DNA from: Emergencia sp. 1XD21-10
GTDB taxonomy: Bacteria > Bacillota > Clostridia > Peptostreptococcales > Anaerovoracaceae
Direction: 5' to 3'
Assembly (NCBI RefSeq): GCF_009936045.1
Contig: NZ_QWEQ01000010.1
Location: forward strand, 113,125-177,124
Length of the DNA: 64,000 nt
A model generated the notes under the pieces. It saw nothing but the letters and a program-made list of their open reading frames with translations, searched no databases and had not been told where the DNA came from. The translations under genes were made by a program, and so were the position numbers. Shown here piece by piece: positions 32,108 to 40,840 of the stretch (its first letter is position 1; each line of letters opens with the position of its first letter).

Positions 32108-32765
32108 GTTCTCCTCTGTAAATTGTTACTGCAAGACCATCTCCTATGCTGAGAAGAGACGTCTGCAAGGTATTGTCACTGGTAATATAGGTGAGATATT
32201 CTCTCATTCGTCTAATGTTAGTTTTGTGTTTGTTCTGTGGGTCATAAGCATCAGAAGCCGTCATGGCTTTCTGCAGAATATTGTCGGAAACAATAACTGC
32301 CCCTTCTCTGCATACAGAAAGCGCCGCATCTAAAAACCGCTTATAATGGCTCTTCGCAGCATCGATAAAGACAAAATCAAAGTCACAGCAGCCTTGATCC
32401 CGCAGTTTTTCTATCTGCTCCTGCCCGTCACCGAAGAGGCTGTGTATCTGCACAGTCTTTCCTGCGGCTGAAATATTGTGTCTGGCAGCATTCCAAGCAG
32501 CTTCATCCTTTTCGATGGTGTAAATTTCAGCCGCTGGACACATTTCGGCATAATATAGCGCTGAATAGCCGATTGCAGTTCCTATCTCCAAAATTTTTTT
32601 CGGTCTCGTGAGAGAAAGCAGCGTATTTAGATACATCTCTGTTTCCCGCAAAATGATAGGAACCCGGTCTCTTTCTCCTATTTCCCGAAGCAGTGCAAGC
32701 TCTTCGCTTACCGCTCTGTAAAAGCTAGTCAAATATTCTGTTACGATATCATTGGTGATGTTCAT
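32100..32765 (-). CDS. trmR: O-methyltransferase, tRNA 5-hydroxyuridine methyltransferase (TrmR-like)
   Basis: A 221-residue class I methyltransferase of the methyltransferase_3 family: EIGTAIGYSALYYAE SAM loop, YTIEKDEAAWNAAR, and DFVFIDAAKSHYKRFLD. Its position between mltG and a U32 gene matches B. subtilis yrrM (trmR), which makes 5-methoxyuridine at tRNA position 34. It starts one base after the previous stop region (32767) and overlaps the U32 gene, so co-translation with its pathway partner is likely. Catechol-type methylation would be the alternative reading. Confidence 0.83.
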   Translation of the reverse strand: MNITNDIVTEYLTSFYRAVSEELALLREIGERDRVPIILRETEMYLNTLLSLTRPKKILEIGTAIGYSALYYAEMCPAAEIYTIEKDEAAWNAARHNISAAGKTVQIHSLFGDGQEQIEKLRDQGCCDFDFVFIDAAKSHYKRFLDAALSVCREGAVIVSDNILQKAMTASDAYDPQNKHKTNIRRMREYLTYITSDNTLQTSLLSIGDGLAVTIYRGEHE

Positions 32766-32766
32766 A

Positions 32767-33813
32767 TCAGTACCACATGTTTTCCCTTACGACTTTATTA
32801 TGCTCCTCTAAAGTCTTTGAATAAAGCACTTTTCCGTCCTCAGTTGCAAAGAAATAGAGATAGTCGGATTTTTCGTAGTTTAAAAGATCATCCATAGCAG
32901 GCGCAGACGGTGAGCAAACAGGTCCTACAGGGAGTCCTGCGTATTTATAGGTGTTGTATTTTGAATCAACCTCTAAATCTTCATAAGTTACGTCAACCCG
33001 CTTTTCCTGCAGGGCATAAAGAACCGTGATATCACTTTGTAGTGTCATATCCTTTGCAAGACGATTGACAAAAACTCCTGCAATAATTGGTCTGTCCTTT
33101 TCAAAAAGGGATTCGTTTTCAACAATAGAAGTCAGAGCTAAAAACTCATGAACCGTCATTCCCATTTCAGTAATAGCACCTTTTCTTGCTGTCAGTTCTT
33201 CCTCTGTCTTATCCAAAATCATCTCTGTTACCTGTTCGATGGACGGATTTTCATCGCTCACAAAGTAAGTTTCAGGATAGATATATCCTTCGAGCGGAAA
33301 CATAATGCCACTTTGCAGAATTTCGTCAGTAAGGAACCAGTATTTTTCGATGAGCTGGCGAAGATATTTCTTGCTGTTCCATTTTTTCAAAACTTCTTCA
33401 GCGGTAAAAGGAAGTCCTTCAGCCATCGCTTCTGCAGCCTGCGGCACGGTAGCGCCTTCAATAACTGTAAATGCATTCTTGGACAGGTAGGCAAAGTTTC
33501 CGGTATTGATAGCATCCATGATTTCCAGTAAGTTCATACTTTTATTAAAGATATAGGTGTTGGCCTGCAATGAATCATACCCTGCTATACGCACGTGAAT
33601 TTTAGCGCAGGTCTTATTCTTGATTAGACCATTTTCATCCAGAATTTCTACGATTGCAGAAGCCCCGCTGCCCGATGGAATGCTGACAGTAACCGGCTCT
33701 GTATCTCCTGGCTTTGCTGCATTGAGACCATTCTGATAAAAAAGATATCCCGCGGCGGCAATAACGATAAGAACTACGGCGATTGCTATAATAATGATTT
33801 TGGATTTTTTCAA
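32767..33813 (-). CDS. mltG: Endolytic peptidoglycan transglycosylase MltG (YceG-like)
   Basis: A 348-residue membrane-anchored protein: one N-terminal membrane helix (about 5-27), a LysM-like segment (VTVSIPSGSGASAIVEIL) and the YceG catalytic domain with ALTSIVENES (catalytic Glu), PIIAGVFVNRL, LQSDITVLYAL and YNTYKYAGLPVGPVCSPS. MltG cleaves nascent glycan strands and sets their length. The mltG-trmR-U32 order is the B. subtilis yrrLMN order. It comes after a terminator following efp, so it probably has its own promoter, which I cannot pinpoint. Confidence 0.92.
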   Translation of the reverse strand: MKKSKIIIIAIAVVLIVIAAAGYLFYQNGLNAAKPGDTEPVTVSIPSGSGASAIVEILDENGLIKNKTCAKIHVRIAGYDSLQANTYIFNKSMNLLEIMDAINTGNFAYLSKNAFTVIEGATVPQAAEAMAEGLPFTAEEVLKKWNSKKYLRQLIEKYWFLTDEILQSGIMFPLEGYIYPETYFVSDENPSIEQVTEMILDKTEEELTARKGAITEMGMTVHEFLALTSIVENESLFEKDRPIIAGVFVNRLAKDMTLQSDITVLYALQEKRVDVTYEDLEVDSKYNTYKYAGLPVGPVCSPSAPAMDDLLNYEKSDYLYFFATEDGKVLYSKTLEEHNKVVRENMWY

Positions 33814-33850
33814 TGTCCCTTACCTCTTTTCGTGCTTCCTGGTGTGATGA

Positions 33851-33880
33851 AAAAGAAAGGGACGAAAGCTTCGTCCCTTC
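33851..33880 (-). terminator. Intrinsic terminator after efp
   Basis: On the minus strand AAGGGACGAA pairs with TTCGTCCCTT around a minimal loop, followed by TTCTTTTT. It begins about 24 bases after the efp stop. Confidence 0.88.
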
Positions 33881-33903
33881 ATCTTTGAATTATGCTTTGC
33901 AAA

Positions 33904-34464
33904 TTATTTTGCTCTTCCCAGATACTCTCCACTTCTGGTATCAATCTGAATCTTTTCACCTTCTTCGATGAAGATTGGAACCTGAACGACTGCGCCTGTT
34001 TCTACTGTAGCAGCCTTTGTAACGTTTGTAGCAGTGTTGCCTTTTACACCTGGTTCGGTTTCGGTAACTACCAAATCAACAAAATTCGGGGCTTCTACGA
34101 TGAACGGTTCGCCTTTATAGAATTTCAATGTTGCTTCATCGTTTTCTCTCATGTACTTGATTGCATCCTCTACCATATCGTAGGCAACAGGAACCTGCTC
34201 ATAAGTTTCTCCGTCCATGAAGTAATACAAATCTCCATCATTGTACAGGTACTGCATCTTCTTGGTTTCGATAATTGCTTCTTCAAACTTATCGTCAGGA
34301 TTGAACGCTTCTTCTCTGGTAGCACCAGTAATGATGTTCTTGTACTTGGTTCTTACAAACGCTGCGCCCTTGCCCGGCTTTACGTGCATGAAATCAAGAA
34401 CTACATGAGGTTCTCCATTAATCTGAAATGTTCTGCCTTTTCTAAAATCACTTGCATAAATCAT
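33904..34464 (-). CDS. efp: Translation elongation factor P
   Basis: EF-P frees ribosomes stalled on proline runs. The 186-residue protein has the three EF-P domains: the KOW-like N-terminal domain with KPGKGAAF (Lys32, the tip residue at the modified position in other species), the OB domain with [24 protein letters not shown], and the C-terminal [25 protein letters not shown] chose ATG 34464 ([10 protein letters not shown]), the family start; an in-frame extension to 34497 has no support. It lies after ylbF. Confidence 0.95.
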   Translation of the reverse strand: MIYASDFRKGRTFQINGEPHVVLDFMHVKPGKGAAFVRTKYKNIITGATREEAFNPDDKFEEAIIETKKMQYLYNDGDLYYFMDGETYEQVPVAYDMVEDAIKYMRENDEATLKFYKGEPFIVEAPNFVDLVVTETEPGVKGNTATNVTKAATVETGAVVQVPIFIEEGEKIQIDTRSGEYLGRAK

Positions 34465-34533
34465 CGGTCTATTCTCACTTTCTTCAATATAAAACAATTT
34501 AATAAAATAAACTCTATCGGTATTATAACAGAT

Positions 34534-34872
34534 TTACTGCATATTGCCAATACCCATTACTTCGCCCAAAATCTTATAGACATCATTCATCATCAGGGAA
34601 AAGCGCATCTCCGCCTGCATATACTGAGCTGCCATAGGATCTTTCATGATAATCTGATAGAGATCCTGCACAGACTGCATCATGCCTGACGCACTGTCAT
34701 CGCCCATCATCTGCTTTGCCTGCACTTCAAATTGCTTAGCCTGAAAATCTTTAATCATCGAAGCAAGTTCCTCATTCTGATCAACTACTTTTTTCAGCTG
34801 ATCGTACTGTTTAAACTCTTCGGACTCTCTGATTGCTTTGGCAAGTCCGTGAGCCTGATCATAAACGTTCAT
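34534..34872 (-). CDS. YlbF family regulator
   Basis: A 112-residue all-helical protein of the YlbF/YmcA family (DUF964): MNVYDQAHGLAKAIRESEEFKQY, then MIKDFQAKQFEVQAKQM and a C-terminal MMNDVYKILGEVMGIG. In Bacillus YlbF, YmcA and YaaT form a complex that directs RNase Y cleavage of operon transcripts. Here it sits between rnjA and efp, next to another mRNA-decay enzyme. AAGGAGG lies 6 bases before the ATG. Which member of the family it represents is not certain. Confidence 0.85.
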   Translation of the reverse strand: MNVYDQAHGLAKAIRESEEFKQYDQLKKVVDQNEELASMIKDFQAKQFEVQAKQMMGDDSASGMMQSVQDLYQIIMKDPMAAQYMQAEMRFSLMMNDVYKILGEVMGIGNMQ

Positions 34873-34893
34873 GTGTTACCTCCTTAATACTGC

Positions 34894-35043
34894 CGCTCGT
34901 TTTCTTGGGGCAGGACCATTATACGACTAGCGTCTACCCAATCGAATTTCGCTTAGCTCATTCTCTTGGGACGCAAAAGCATAAGGTCTGCCTTGCCAAG
35001 CAAACTTCGCTTCGCTCGTTTTCTTGGGGCAGGACCATTATAC
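34894..35043. repeat. 31-bp direct repeats flanking a hairpin element
   Basis: Bases 34894-34924 and 35013-35043 are identical over 31 bp (core CTTGGGGCAGGACCATTATA). Between them, 34920-34986 is homologous to the element at 45888-45941 (shared TATACGACT...CCAATCG...GCATAAGG). Its arms GCGT and CCCAA (34930-34941) can pair with TTGGG and ACGC (34966-34974). The right-hand copy covers the rnjA stop codon. A third, looser unit of the same kind lies around 34996-35030. It looks like a tandemly built REP-type intergenic repeat. Confidence 0.7.
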
Positions 35044-36849
35044 ATCCAGGAAAATCGGAAGGATGATTGGACTTCTCTTGGTTTTTCGGAAGATGAATTT
35101 CCGAAGGTCTTCTCTTACGTTGTTCTTAATGGCACTCCAGTCTTTGCTGCCATTTCCCGATAGAGTATCTTCCAGAGATTGTCTTGCCACAGCTCTGGCA
35201 TCGTTGATTAGATCCTCGTTCTCTCTGACATAGACAAAACCACGAGAAACAATATCTGGTCCTGAAATCACCTCTCCGCTAGCTCTGTCGATGGCTGCAA
35301 CCACAATAATCAAACCGGATTCGGAGAGCAGTTTTCTGTCCCGAAGAACGATATTTCCAATATCACCCACACCCAGACCGTCAACCAATACATCTTCTGC
35401 GCTGACAACATTCTGGAACTTCGTTGCATTGCGCTTATCCACAGTGAGCTGATCTCCATTAGACAAGATAAAAATATTCTTCTTTTTCATGCCTATGGAT
35501 TCAGACAGAGCTGCATGCTGCACTAAATGTCTGTGTTCACCGTGTACGGGCATGAAAAACTTTGGTTTGATCAGCGTATGAATCAGCTTCAGTTCTTCCT
35601 GACAGGCGTGACCGGAAACATGAATATCCGCTATATCGTTATAGATGACTTCTACTTCTTTTTCGTAAAGTCTGTTTACGACCGTTGATACGGTCTTTTC
35701 ATTTCCCGGAACCGGCGTCGAAGACAGAATCACAGTATCGCCCTTTTTCAGCTTTACACTGCGATGCTCATCATTTGCCATCCTCGACAGCGCAGACATC
35801 GGTTCACCCTGACTTCCCGTAGTAATAATCACCAACTGGTTGTCAGGAATATTTCTGGTCTTATTCAGGTCTACGTAGGTGCCTGCAGGAAAATGCAGAT
35901 AGCCAAGTTCACTTGCCAGATTTACTACATTGTCCATACTTCTGCCGGAAACAGCTACTTTTCTGCCGTATTTTGCAGCAAGTTCTACAATTTTCTGTAC
36001 TCTATGGACGTTGGAAGAGAAAGTGGCAATAATAATTCGATTCTTTGCCTCTCTGAAAATACCATCCAGCGTCTGACCTACCACTCGTTCAGAGGCAGTG
36101 TAGCCTTTTCTGAGCACATTAGTACTGTCTGCAAGCATTAAATCTACGCCGCGTCTTCCGATTTCAGCAAACTTTGCTAAATCAATCGGTTCGCCATCAA
36201 TCGGCGTGTAGTCAATTTTGAAATCTCCTGTATGAAACAGGGTCGCAGCCGGTGTCTGAATGTACAGACAGATGGCGTCCGCAATGGAATGAGTAGTTCT
36301 AATTGCCTCTACCTTAAATTCTCCTACTTTAAATTTTTCTCCAGCTTTTACAATATGAAATTTTGCTTTCAGTCCGTGTTCCTTCAGTTTATTTTCTATG
36401 AGTCCAAGGGTTAACCTGGTTCCATAGATCGGTACCTGAATCTGTTTTAAAAGATATGGGATTGCGCCGATATGGTCTTCGTGACCGTGGGTAATTACCA
36501 TACCTACAATTTTTTTCGCATTCTTTACCAGATAGCTGAAATCTGGAATGACGACGTCAATGCCGTACATTTCATCTTCTGGAAAAGACATGCCGCAGTC
36601 AATGAGTAATATCTGGTCTTTATATTCTAAAACCGTCAGGTTTTTACCTATTTCATTGAGACCTCCGATTGGAATAACTTTCAGGTTTTCTGCCTTTTTC
36701 GTCTGCTGCGCAGGCTTCACTGTCCTCATTACATTTTTTCTTGGTGAGGATTTTTTCGTAGACTTCTTTAGCGGCAAAACCTCTTTATTCTGCGGTCTCC
36801 GGACAGCCGCTTTTTTAGCTTGCGGCTTCTTACTGTTGTAATCTCTCAT
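35038..36849 (-). CDS. rnj: Ribonuclease J
   Basis: A 603-residue metallo-beta-lactamase/beta-CASP ribonuclease, both 5'-to-3' exonuclease and endonuclease in mRNA and rRNA processing. Seen: VIPIGGLNEIGKN start of the core (about residue 57), the zinc motif THGHEDHIGAIP, TTHSIADA, HTGDFKID, LADSTN, and beta-CASP motifs with ATFSSNVHR and VHGEHRH. The first 50 residues form a Lys/Arg/Ser/Pro-rich tail absent from the usual B. subtilis RNase J1, perhaps an RNA- or ribosome-binding extension. It lies between leuS and ylbF. Confidence 0.92.
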   Translation of the reverse strand: MRDYNSKKPQAKKAAVRRPQNKEVLPLKKSTKKSSPRKNVMRTVKPAQQTKKAENLKVIPIGGLNEIGKNLTVLEYKDQILLIDCGMSFPEDEMYGIDVVIPDFSYLVKNAKKIVGMVITHGHEDHIGAIPYLLKQIQVPIYGTRLTLGLIENKLKEHGLKAKFHIVKAGEKFKVGEFKVEAIRTTHSIADAICLYIQTPAATLFHTGDFKIDYTPIDGEPIDLAKFAEIGRRGVDLMLADSTNVLRKGYTASERVVGQTLDGIFREAKNRIIIATFSSNVHRVQKIVELAAKYGRKVAVSGRSMDNVVNLASELGYLHFPAGTYVDLNKTRNIPDNQLVIITTGSQGEPMSALSRMANDEHRSVKLKKGDTVILSSTPVPGNEKTVSTVVNRLYEKEVEVIYNDIADIHVSGHACQEELKLIHTLIKPKFFMPVHGEHRHLVQHAALSESIGMKKKNIFILSNGDQLTVDKRNATKFQNVVSAEDVLVDGLGVGDIGNIVLRDRKLLSESGLIIVVAAIDRASGEVISGPDIVSRGFVYVRENEDLINDARAVARQSLEDTLSGNGSKDWSAIKNNVREDLRKFIFRKTKRSPIILPIFLDV

Positions 36850-36859
36850 ATACTCCCCT

Positions 36860-39331
36860 CTACTTTATAACAATATTTACAAGCTTATTAGGGACTGCAA
36901 TGACTTTTACCACATTCTTGCCCTCTGTCAAAGCTTTTACTTTGTCATCAGAAAGCGCAGTTTTTTCCAGTTCTTCTCTTGTTAAATTATTTGCTACATT
37001 TAATTTCTCTTTTAATTTTCCGTTCACCTGAACTACAATTTCAACCATATCTTTCACCAGTGCAGCTTCATCGTATGCAGGCCAGCTAACCTCGGTCAAG
37101 GTCTTAGTGCCGTCCAGAGTCTGCCACATTTCTTCGCAAATGTGCGGTGTAAACGGTGAAAGGATGATAACCAGTGTATCGATTGCCTTCTTCATGAAGT
37201 CCTGGTTTGCGTCTTCCAATTCTTTATATCTGTACAGCGCATTGACAAGTTCCATAATAGAACTGATGGCTGTATTGAAGCTGAATCTTCCTCCTACATC
37301 GTCGGTTACTTTCTTGATAGTAGTATTGAGGACATAATTCAATTCCTTATCTGCGTCTGTTTTGATTTCGTATGCACCACCTGTGCCCTGATAATTCTGG
37401 GTGAAATCATAAACCAGACGATATACACGGTTTAGGAAACGGTAGCTTCCTTCTACCCCTGCATCGGACCAATCCAACTCTCTTTCCGGCGGTGCTGCAA
37501 AGAGAATGAATAATCTTGCAGTATCAGCGCCGTATTTGTTGATAATTTCTTCAGGGCTGACAACGTTACCCAGTGACTTACTCATCTTCTTGCCGTCCTT
37601 GTTTACCATGCCCTGTGTAAGCAGGTTCTTGAACGGTTCTTCGTGTTTGGTCAGTCCCAGGTCATAAAGTGCCATCTGGAAGAATCTTGCGTACATCAGA
37701 TGTAAAATCGCATGTTCTACACCGCCGATGTACTGGTCAACATCCATCCAGTAGTCGACTTTGTCCTTGGCAAAAGCTATTTCCTGATTCTTCGGATCGC
37801 AGTATCGGAGGAAATACCAGGAGGAATCCAGGAAAGTATCCATGGTATCCATCTCTCTTCTGGCTTCTTTTCCGCACTTCGGACAAGTGCACTTGCCAAA
37901 GGTTTTGGAAGTGGTCAGTGGAGACTCGCCTTTTCCGGTAAATTCTACGTCAGTCGGAAGCAGCACCGGCAGGTTTTCTTCTTTTTCAGGAACCCAGCCG
38001 CACTCTTCGCAGTAAATCATCGGAATCGGAGTACCCCAGTATCTCTGTCTTGAAATCAGCCAGTCACGGAGCCTGTAGTTGACAGTTTTCTTACCGATAC
38101 CTTCTTCGCTAAGCCATTCGATAACTGCACCGATAGCTTCTTGATTGTTCATACCATCAAACTTGCCGGAGTTAATCATAGTACCTTCTGCGGCAAAGGC
38201 CTCCTTCAAGTCATGAACATCAATTTCTGGATTGTTAGAATCTACAACCGGAATAATTTCTAAATCAAACTTCTTTGCAAAGTCGAAATCTCTCTGGTCG
38301 TGAGCAGGTACCGCCATGATGGCACCTGTTCCATAACCCATCAGCACATAGTCAGAAATAAAAATCGGAACTTTCTTTCCGTTGACCGGATTGACTGCGT
38401 ATTTTCCGATGAATACACCAGTCTTCTCGTTGGTGGTGGAAGTTCTTTCGATGTCGTTCATATGCTGTACTTTGTCCAGATATGCAAGAACTGGCGCTTC
38501 GTATTCTGTACCCTTTACAAGGTCCATTACATATGGGTGTTCTGGCGCCATAACCATGTAAGTAACACCAAAGAGCGTATCAGCGCGAGTGGTAAATACT
38601 TTTAACAACTTATCAGTTTCATCAATTGTAAAATCGATTTCCGCACCGATGGACTTTCCGATCCAGTTTTTCTGCATGACCTTAACCTTGTTAGGCCAGC
38701 CTTCCAGCTTGTCAAGGTTGTTCAAAAGTCTGTCAGCATAGTCTGTAATTTTGAAGTACCACTGGGAAAGATTCTTCTTTCCAACCGGTGATTTACATCT
38801 TTCGCAGCAGCCATCCACGACCTGCTCATTGGCAAGTACAGTCTGGCAGCTCGGGCACCAGTTTACAGGATTTTCCTTCTTATAGGCAAGGCCCTTGTTG
38901 TAGAACTGAATAAAGATCCACTGCATCCACTTGTAATAATCCGGATTGCAGGTCTGCACCTCTCTGTCCCAGTCATAAGCAAGCCCCAGCTGGTCAAGCT
39001 GCGCTTCCATTTCGTGGATATTGTCCCAGGTCCATTTGCTCGGTTCCACGCCGTGTTTAATCGCTGCATTTTCAGCAGGAAGTCCAAAGGAGTCAAAGCC
39101 CATCGGGTGCAGCACGTTGAATCCCTGCATTGCCTTGCATCTTGCAATGACATCACCGATAGAATAGTTTCTCACATGTCCCATGTGCAGTTTTCCCGAA
39201 GGATAAGGGAACATTTCCAGCACATAGTACTTTTCCTTGCTCTCATCAATGTCAGTTTTGAAAGAATCATTCTCTTTCCAGTGCTTTTGCCATTTACTTT
39301 CAATTTCTTTAAAGTTGTATTTTTCGTTCAT
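36860..39331 (-). CDS. leuS: Leucyl-tRNA synthetase
   Basis: An 823-residue class Ia synthetase charging tRNA-Leu. Seen: [19 protein letters not shown] (HIGH motif), the zinc-binding CPSC and CERC pairs, the CP1 editing domain with [14 protein letters not shown] and [12 protein letters not shown], and KKMSKSLGN (KMSKS). I chose ATG 39331 ([11 protein letters not shown]), with GGAGG 13 bases upstream; the frame is open further back but without support. No T-box leader lies in the 8-base gap to rsfS, so leuS is not controlled by one here. Two leucine tRNAs are encoded 12 kb upstream in the same direction. Confidence 0.95.
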   Translation of the reverse strand: MNEKYNFKEIESKWQKHWKENDSFKTDIDESKEKYYVLEMFPYPSGKLHMGHVRNYSIGDVIARCKAMQGFNVLHPMGFDSFGLPAENAAIKHGVEPSKWTWDNIHEMEAQLDQLGLAYDWDREVQTCNPDYYKWMQWIFIQFYNKGLAYKKENPVNWCPSCQTVLANEQVVDGCCERCKSPVGKKNLSQWYFKITDYADRLLNNLDKLEGWPNKVKVMQKNWIGKSIGAEIDFTIDETDKLLKVFTTRADTLFGVTYMVMAPEHPYVMDLVKGTEYEAPVLAYLDKVQHMNDIERTSTTNEKTGVFIGKYAVNPVNGKKVPIFISDYVLMGYGTGAIMAVPAHDQRDFDFAKKFDLEIIPVVDSNNPEIDVHDLKEAFAAEGTMINSGKFDGMNNQEAIGAVIEWLSEEGIGKKTVNYRLRDWLISRQRYWGTPIPMIYCEECGWVPEKEENLPVLLPTDVEFTGKGESPLTTSKTFGKCTCPKCGKEARREMDTMDTFLDSSWYFLRYCDPKNQEIAFAKDKVDYWMDVDQYIGGVEHAILHLMYARFFQMALYDLGLTKHEEPFKNLLTQGMVNKDGKKMSKSLGNVVSPEEIINKYGADTARLFILFAAPPERELDWSDAGVEGSYRFLNRVYRLVYDFTQNYQGTGGAYEIKTDADKELNYVLNTTIKKVTDDVGGRFSFNTAISSIMELVNALYRYKELEDANQDFMKKAIDTLVIILSPFTPHICEEMWQTLDGTKTLTEVSWPAYDEAALVKDMVEIVVQVNGKLKEKLNVANNLTREELEKTALSDDKVKALTEGKNVVKVIAVPNKLVNIVIK

Positions 39332-39339
39332 TGCTTTTA

Positions 39340-39684
39340 TTAATCCTCCAAATCTAAAAAGCTGCAGTCGCCCCACACCTTTTCGATATTATATTTTTCT
39401 CGCATTTCTTTTGTAAAGATATTGACGATGATATCGCCAAAGTCCATCAAAACCCAGCCGGAGTTCTGCTTTCCTTCAATGTTCTTTACAAGAAGTCCTT
39501 CTTTTGCAAACTGATCTTCTACTTCATCAACCAGGCTATTTACCTGTCTCTCTGAATTACCGGTTGCAATCACCAGATAGTCTGCAAATGTTGCTTTTTC
39601 CATGATATCGATGACAGCAATATCAAGCGCTTTTTTGTCATCTAAGGTTTTCGCCGCAAGCAGCGCAAAACTTTTATTGTCCAT
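39340..39684 (-). CDS. rsfS: Ribosome silencing factor RsfS
   Basis: A 114-residue protein of the RsfS/Iojap family: [26 protein letters not shown] and [32 protein letters not shown]. It binds L14 (uL14) of the large subunit and blocks subunit joining when nutrients are scarce. It overlaps yqeK by 11 bases in the usual nadD-yqeK-rsfS cluster. Confidence 0.94.
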   Translation of the reverse strand: MDNKSFALLAAKTLDDKKALDIAVIDIMEKATFADYLVIATGNSERQVNSLVDEVEDQFAKEGLLVKNIEGKQNSGWVLMDFGDIIVNIFTKEMREKYNIEKVWGDCSFLDLED

Positions 39685-40258
39685 TTTCGTTCTCCTTTAT
39701 GGCATATTGTTTCTGTAAATAATCTCTGGCAGCAATCGTGTCTGTATCAAGGAAATTTCCCTGCTGCCGAACATATTCTATGGTTCTGCTCAGAGAAAGT
39801 AAACACGCCTTATCTAAATCTTCTTCTGCCGCCTGTCGGATCTCCTCTACACCCGGATAATTTCGATTTGGCTCAATGGCATCTGCAATATAGATTACTT
39901 TTTCAAGCGCGCTCATGGCAGGTCGTCCTGTCGTATGATAGCTGACCGCATTAATAATATCCGAATCTGTTATCTCAAAATCCCGTTCCATCACGATAGC
40001 GGCAATTTTTCCGTGGGCCAGATTGCCGTTGTTCAGATAGATTTCAGAAAGTCCCAGATGTTTTACATAGTAATTCAGTACATCGACGCTAACGCCCCGA
40101 TACATATCGTGAAACAATGCCGCAACCTCTGCTTTTTCGGGATCTGCACCATATTTTTTCGCAAGATTCATCGCAGTAACTCTGACGCCTTCTGTGTGAA
40201 GTTTTCTCTTCTCTGAAAAATTCTTCTCAATATACGTCTTGATAGAGTCTGTGTTCAT
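39674..40258 (-). CDS. yqeK: HD-domain phosphohydrolase YqeK (Ap4A hydrolase)
   Basis: A 194-residue HD-domain protein: HTEGV, AALFHDMYRG (HD), LAHGKIAA and SYHTTGRPAMSALEKVIYIADAIEPNR are the YqeK pattern. YqeK members split diadenosine tetraphosphate to ADP. It is fixed between nadD, which it overlaps by 32 bases, and rsfS. AAAGG is found before the chosen ATG. Confidence 0.92.
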   Translation of the reverse strand: MNTDSIKTYIEKNFSEKRKLHTEGVRVTAMNLAKKYGADPEKAEVAALFHDMYRGVSVDVLNYYVKHLGLSEIYLNNGNLAHGKIAAIVMERDFEITDSDIINAVSYHTTGRPAMSALEKVIYIADAIEPNRNYPGVEEIRQAAEEDLDKACLLSLSRTIEYVRQQGNFLDTDTIAARDYLQKQYAIKENENGQ

Positions 40259-40838
40259 GGATATACCTTTCTATCGGAAAAGGTACCAACGATCTGATAG
40301 ATTTTCCTGCTTTTATATTTTCTTTAATTTCCGTGGAAGATACTTCCAAAATTTTGTTGTGCAAAATTTTAATCTTCGCATCATAACAGCGGCGTACTTT
40401 CTCAACCATCTCAATAGTTTCACTTTCCTTATAACCTGGTCTTACACCGACAACGAAAGGAAACTCCCGCAAAAGATCAGCCCCCTTATACCACGTTTCC
40501 AAACTGAGAAACGAGTCTGTACCAAGAATAAAGTGAAGGCGGTCTTTGGGGTACTGACATTTCAATGTCTGCAGCGTCTTATAAGTATAAGAAATCTCTT
40601 CGCTGAATGCCTCCACAGTGGATACAACAAAATTTTGATTCTGATGGGCAATTAGACTGACCATATTGACCCTGTCCTCCTCTGCAGCCATGTGACGTCC
40701 CAATTTAAAGGGCTGCACCTTTGCAGGCAGAAGAATAATCTGCGAAAGGCCACATTCGCGCATTGCAGCCTTTGCGATGGATAAATGCCCGTTATGGAAT
40801 GGATCAAAGGATCCGCCTAATATTCCGATATCACTCAT
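40227..40838 (-). CDS. nadD: Nicotinate-nucleotide adenylyltransferase
   Basis: NadD joins nicotinate mononucleotide and ATP to deamido-NAD. The 203-residue protein has the nucleotidyltransferase motif ILGGSFDPFHNGHLSIAK at the N-terminus, ILGTDSFLSLETWYKG in the middle and the C-terminal SSTEIKENIKAGKSIRSLVP (ISST-type motif). It follows aspS by 2 bases in transcription order. Confidence 0.95.
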   Translation of the reverse strand: MSDIGILGGSFDPFHNGHLSIAKAAMRECGLSQIILLPAKVQPFKLGRHMAAEEDRVNMVSLIAHQNQNFVVSTVEAFSEEISYTYKTLQTLKCQYPKDRLHFILGTDSFLSLETWYKGADLLREFPFVVGVRPGYKESETIEMVEKVRRCYDAKIKILHNKILEVSSTEIKENIKAGKSIRSLVPFPIERYIHEHRLYQDVY

Positions 40839-40840
40839 GA

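Noticed and set aside
33892..34689. A 265-codon open frame on the plus strand over efp and ylbF
   Set aside because: It spans two conserved genes in antisense, is Cys/Phe/His-rich without motifs and has no ribosome site.
34894..35043. CRISPR array
   Set aside because: Only two identical copies with unequal, partly homologous spacers and no cas genes.
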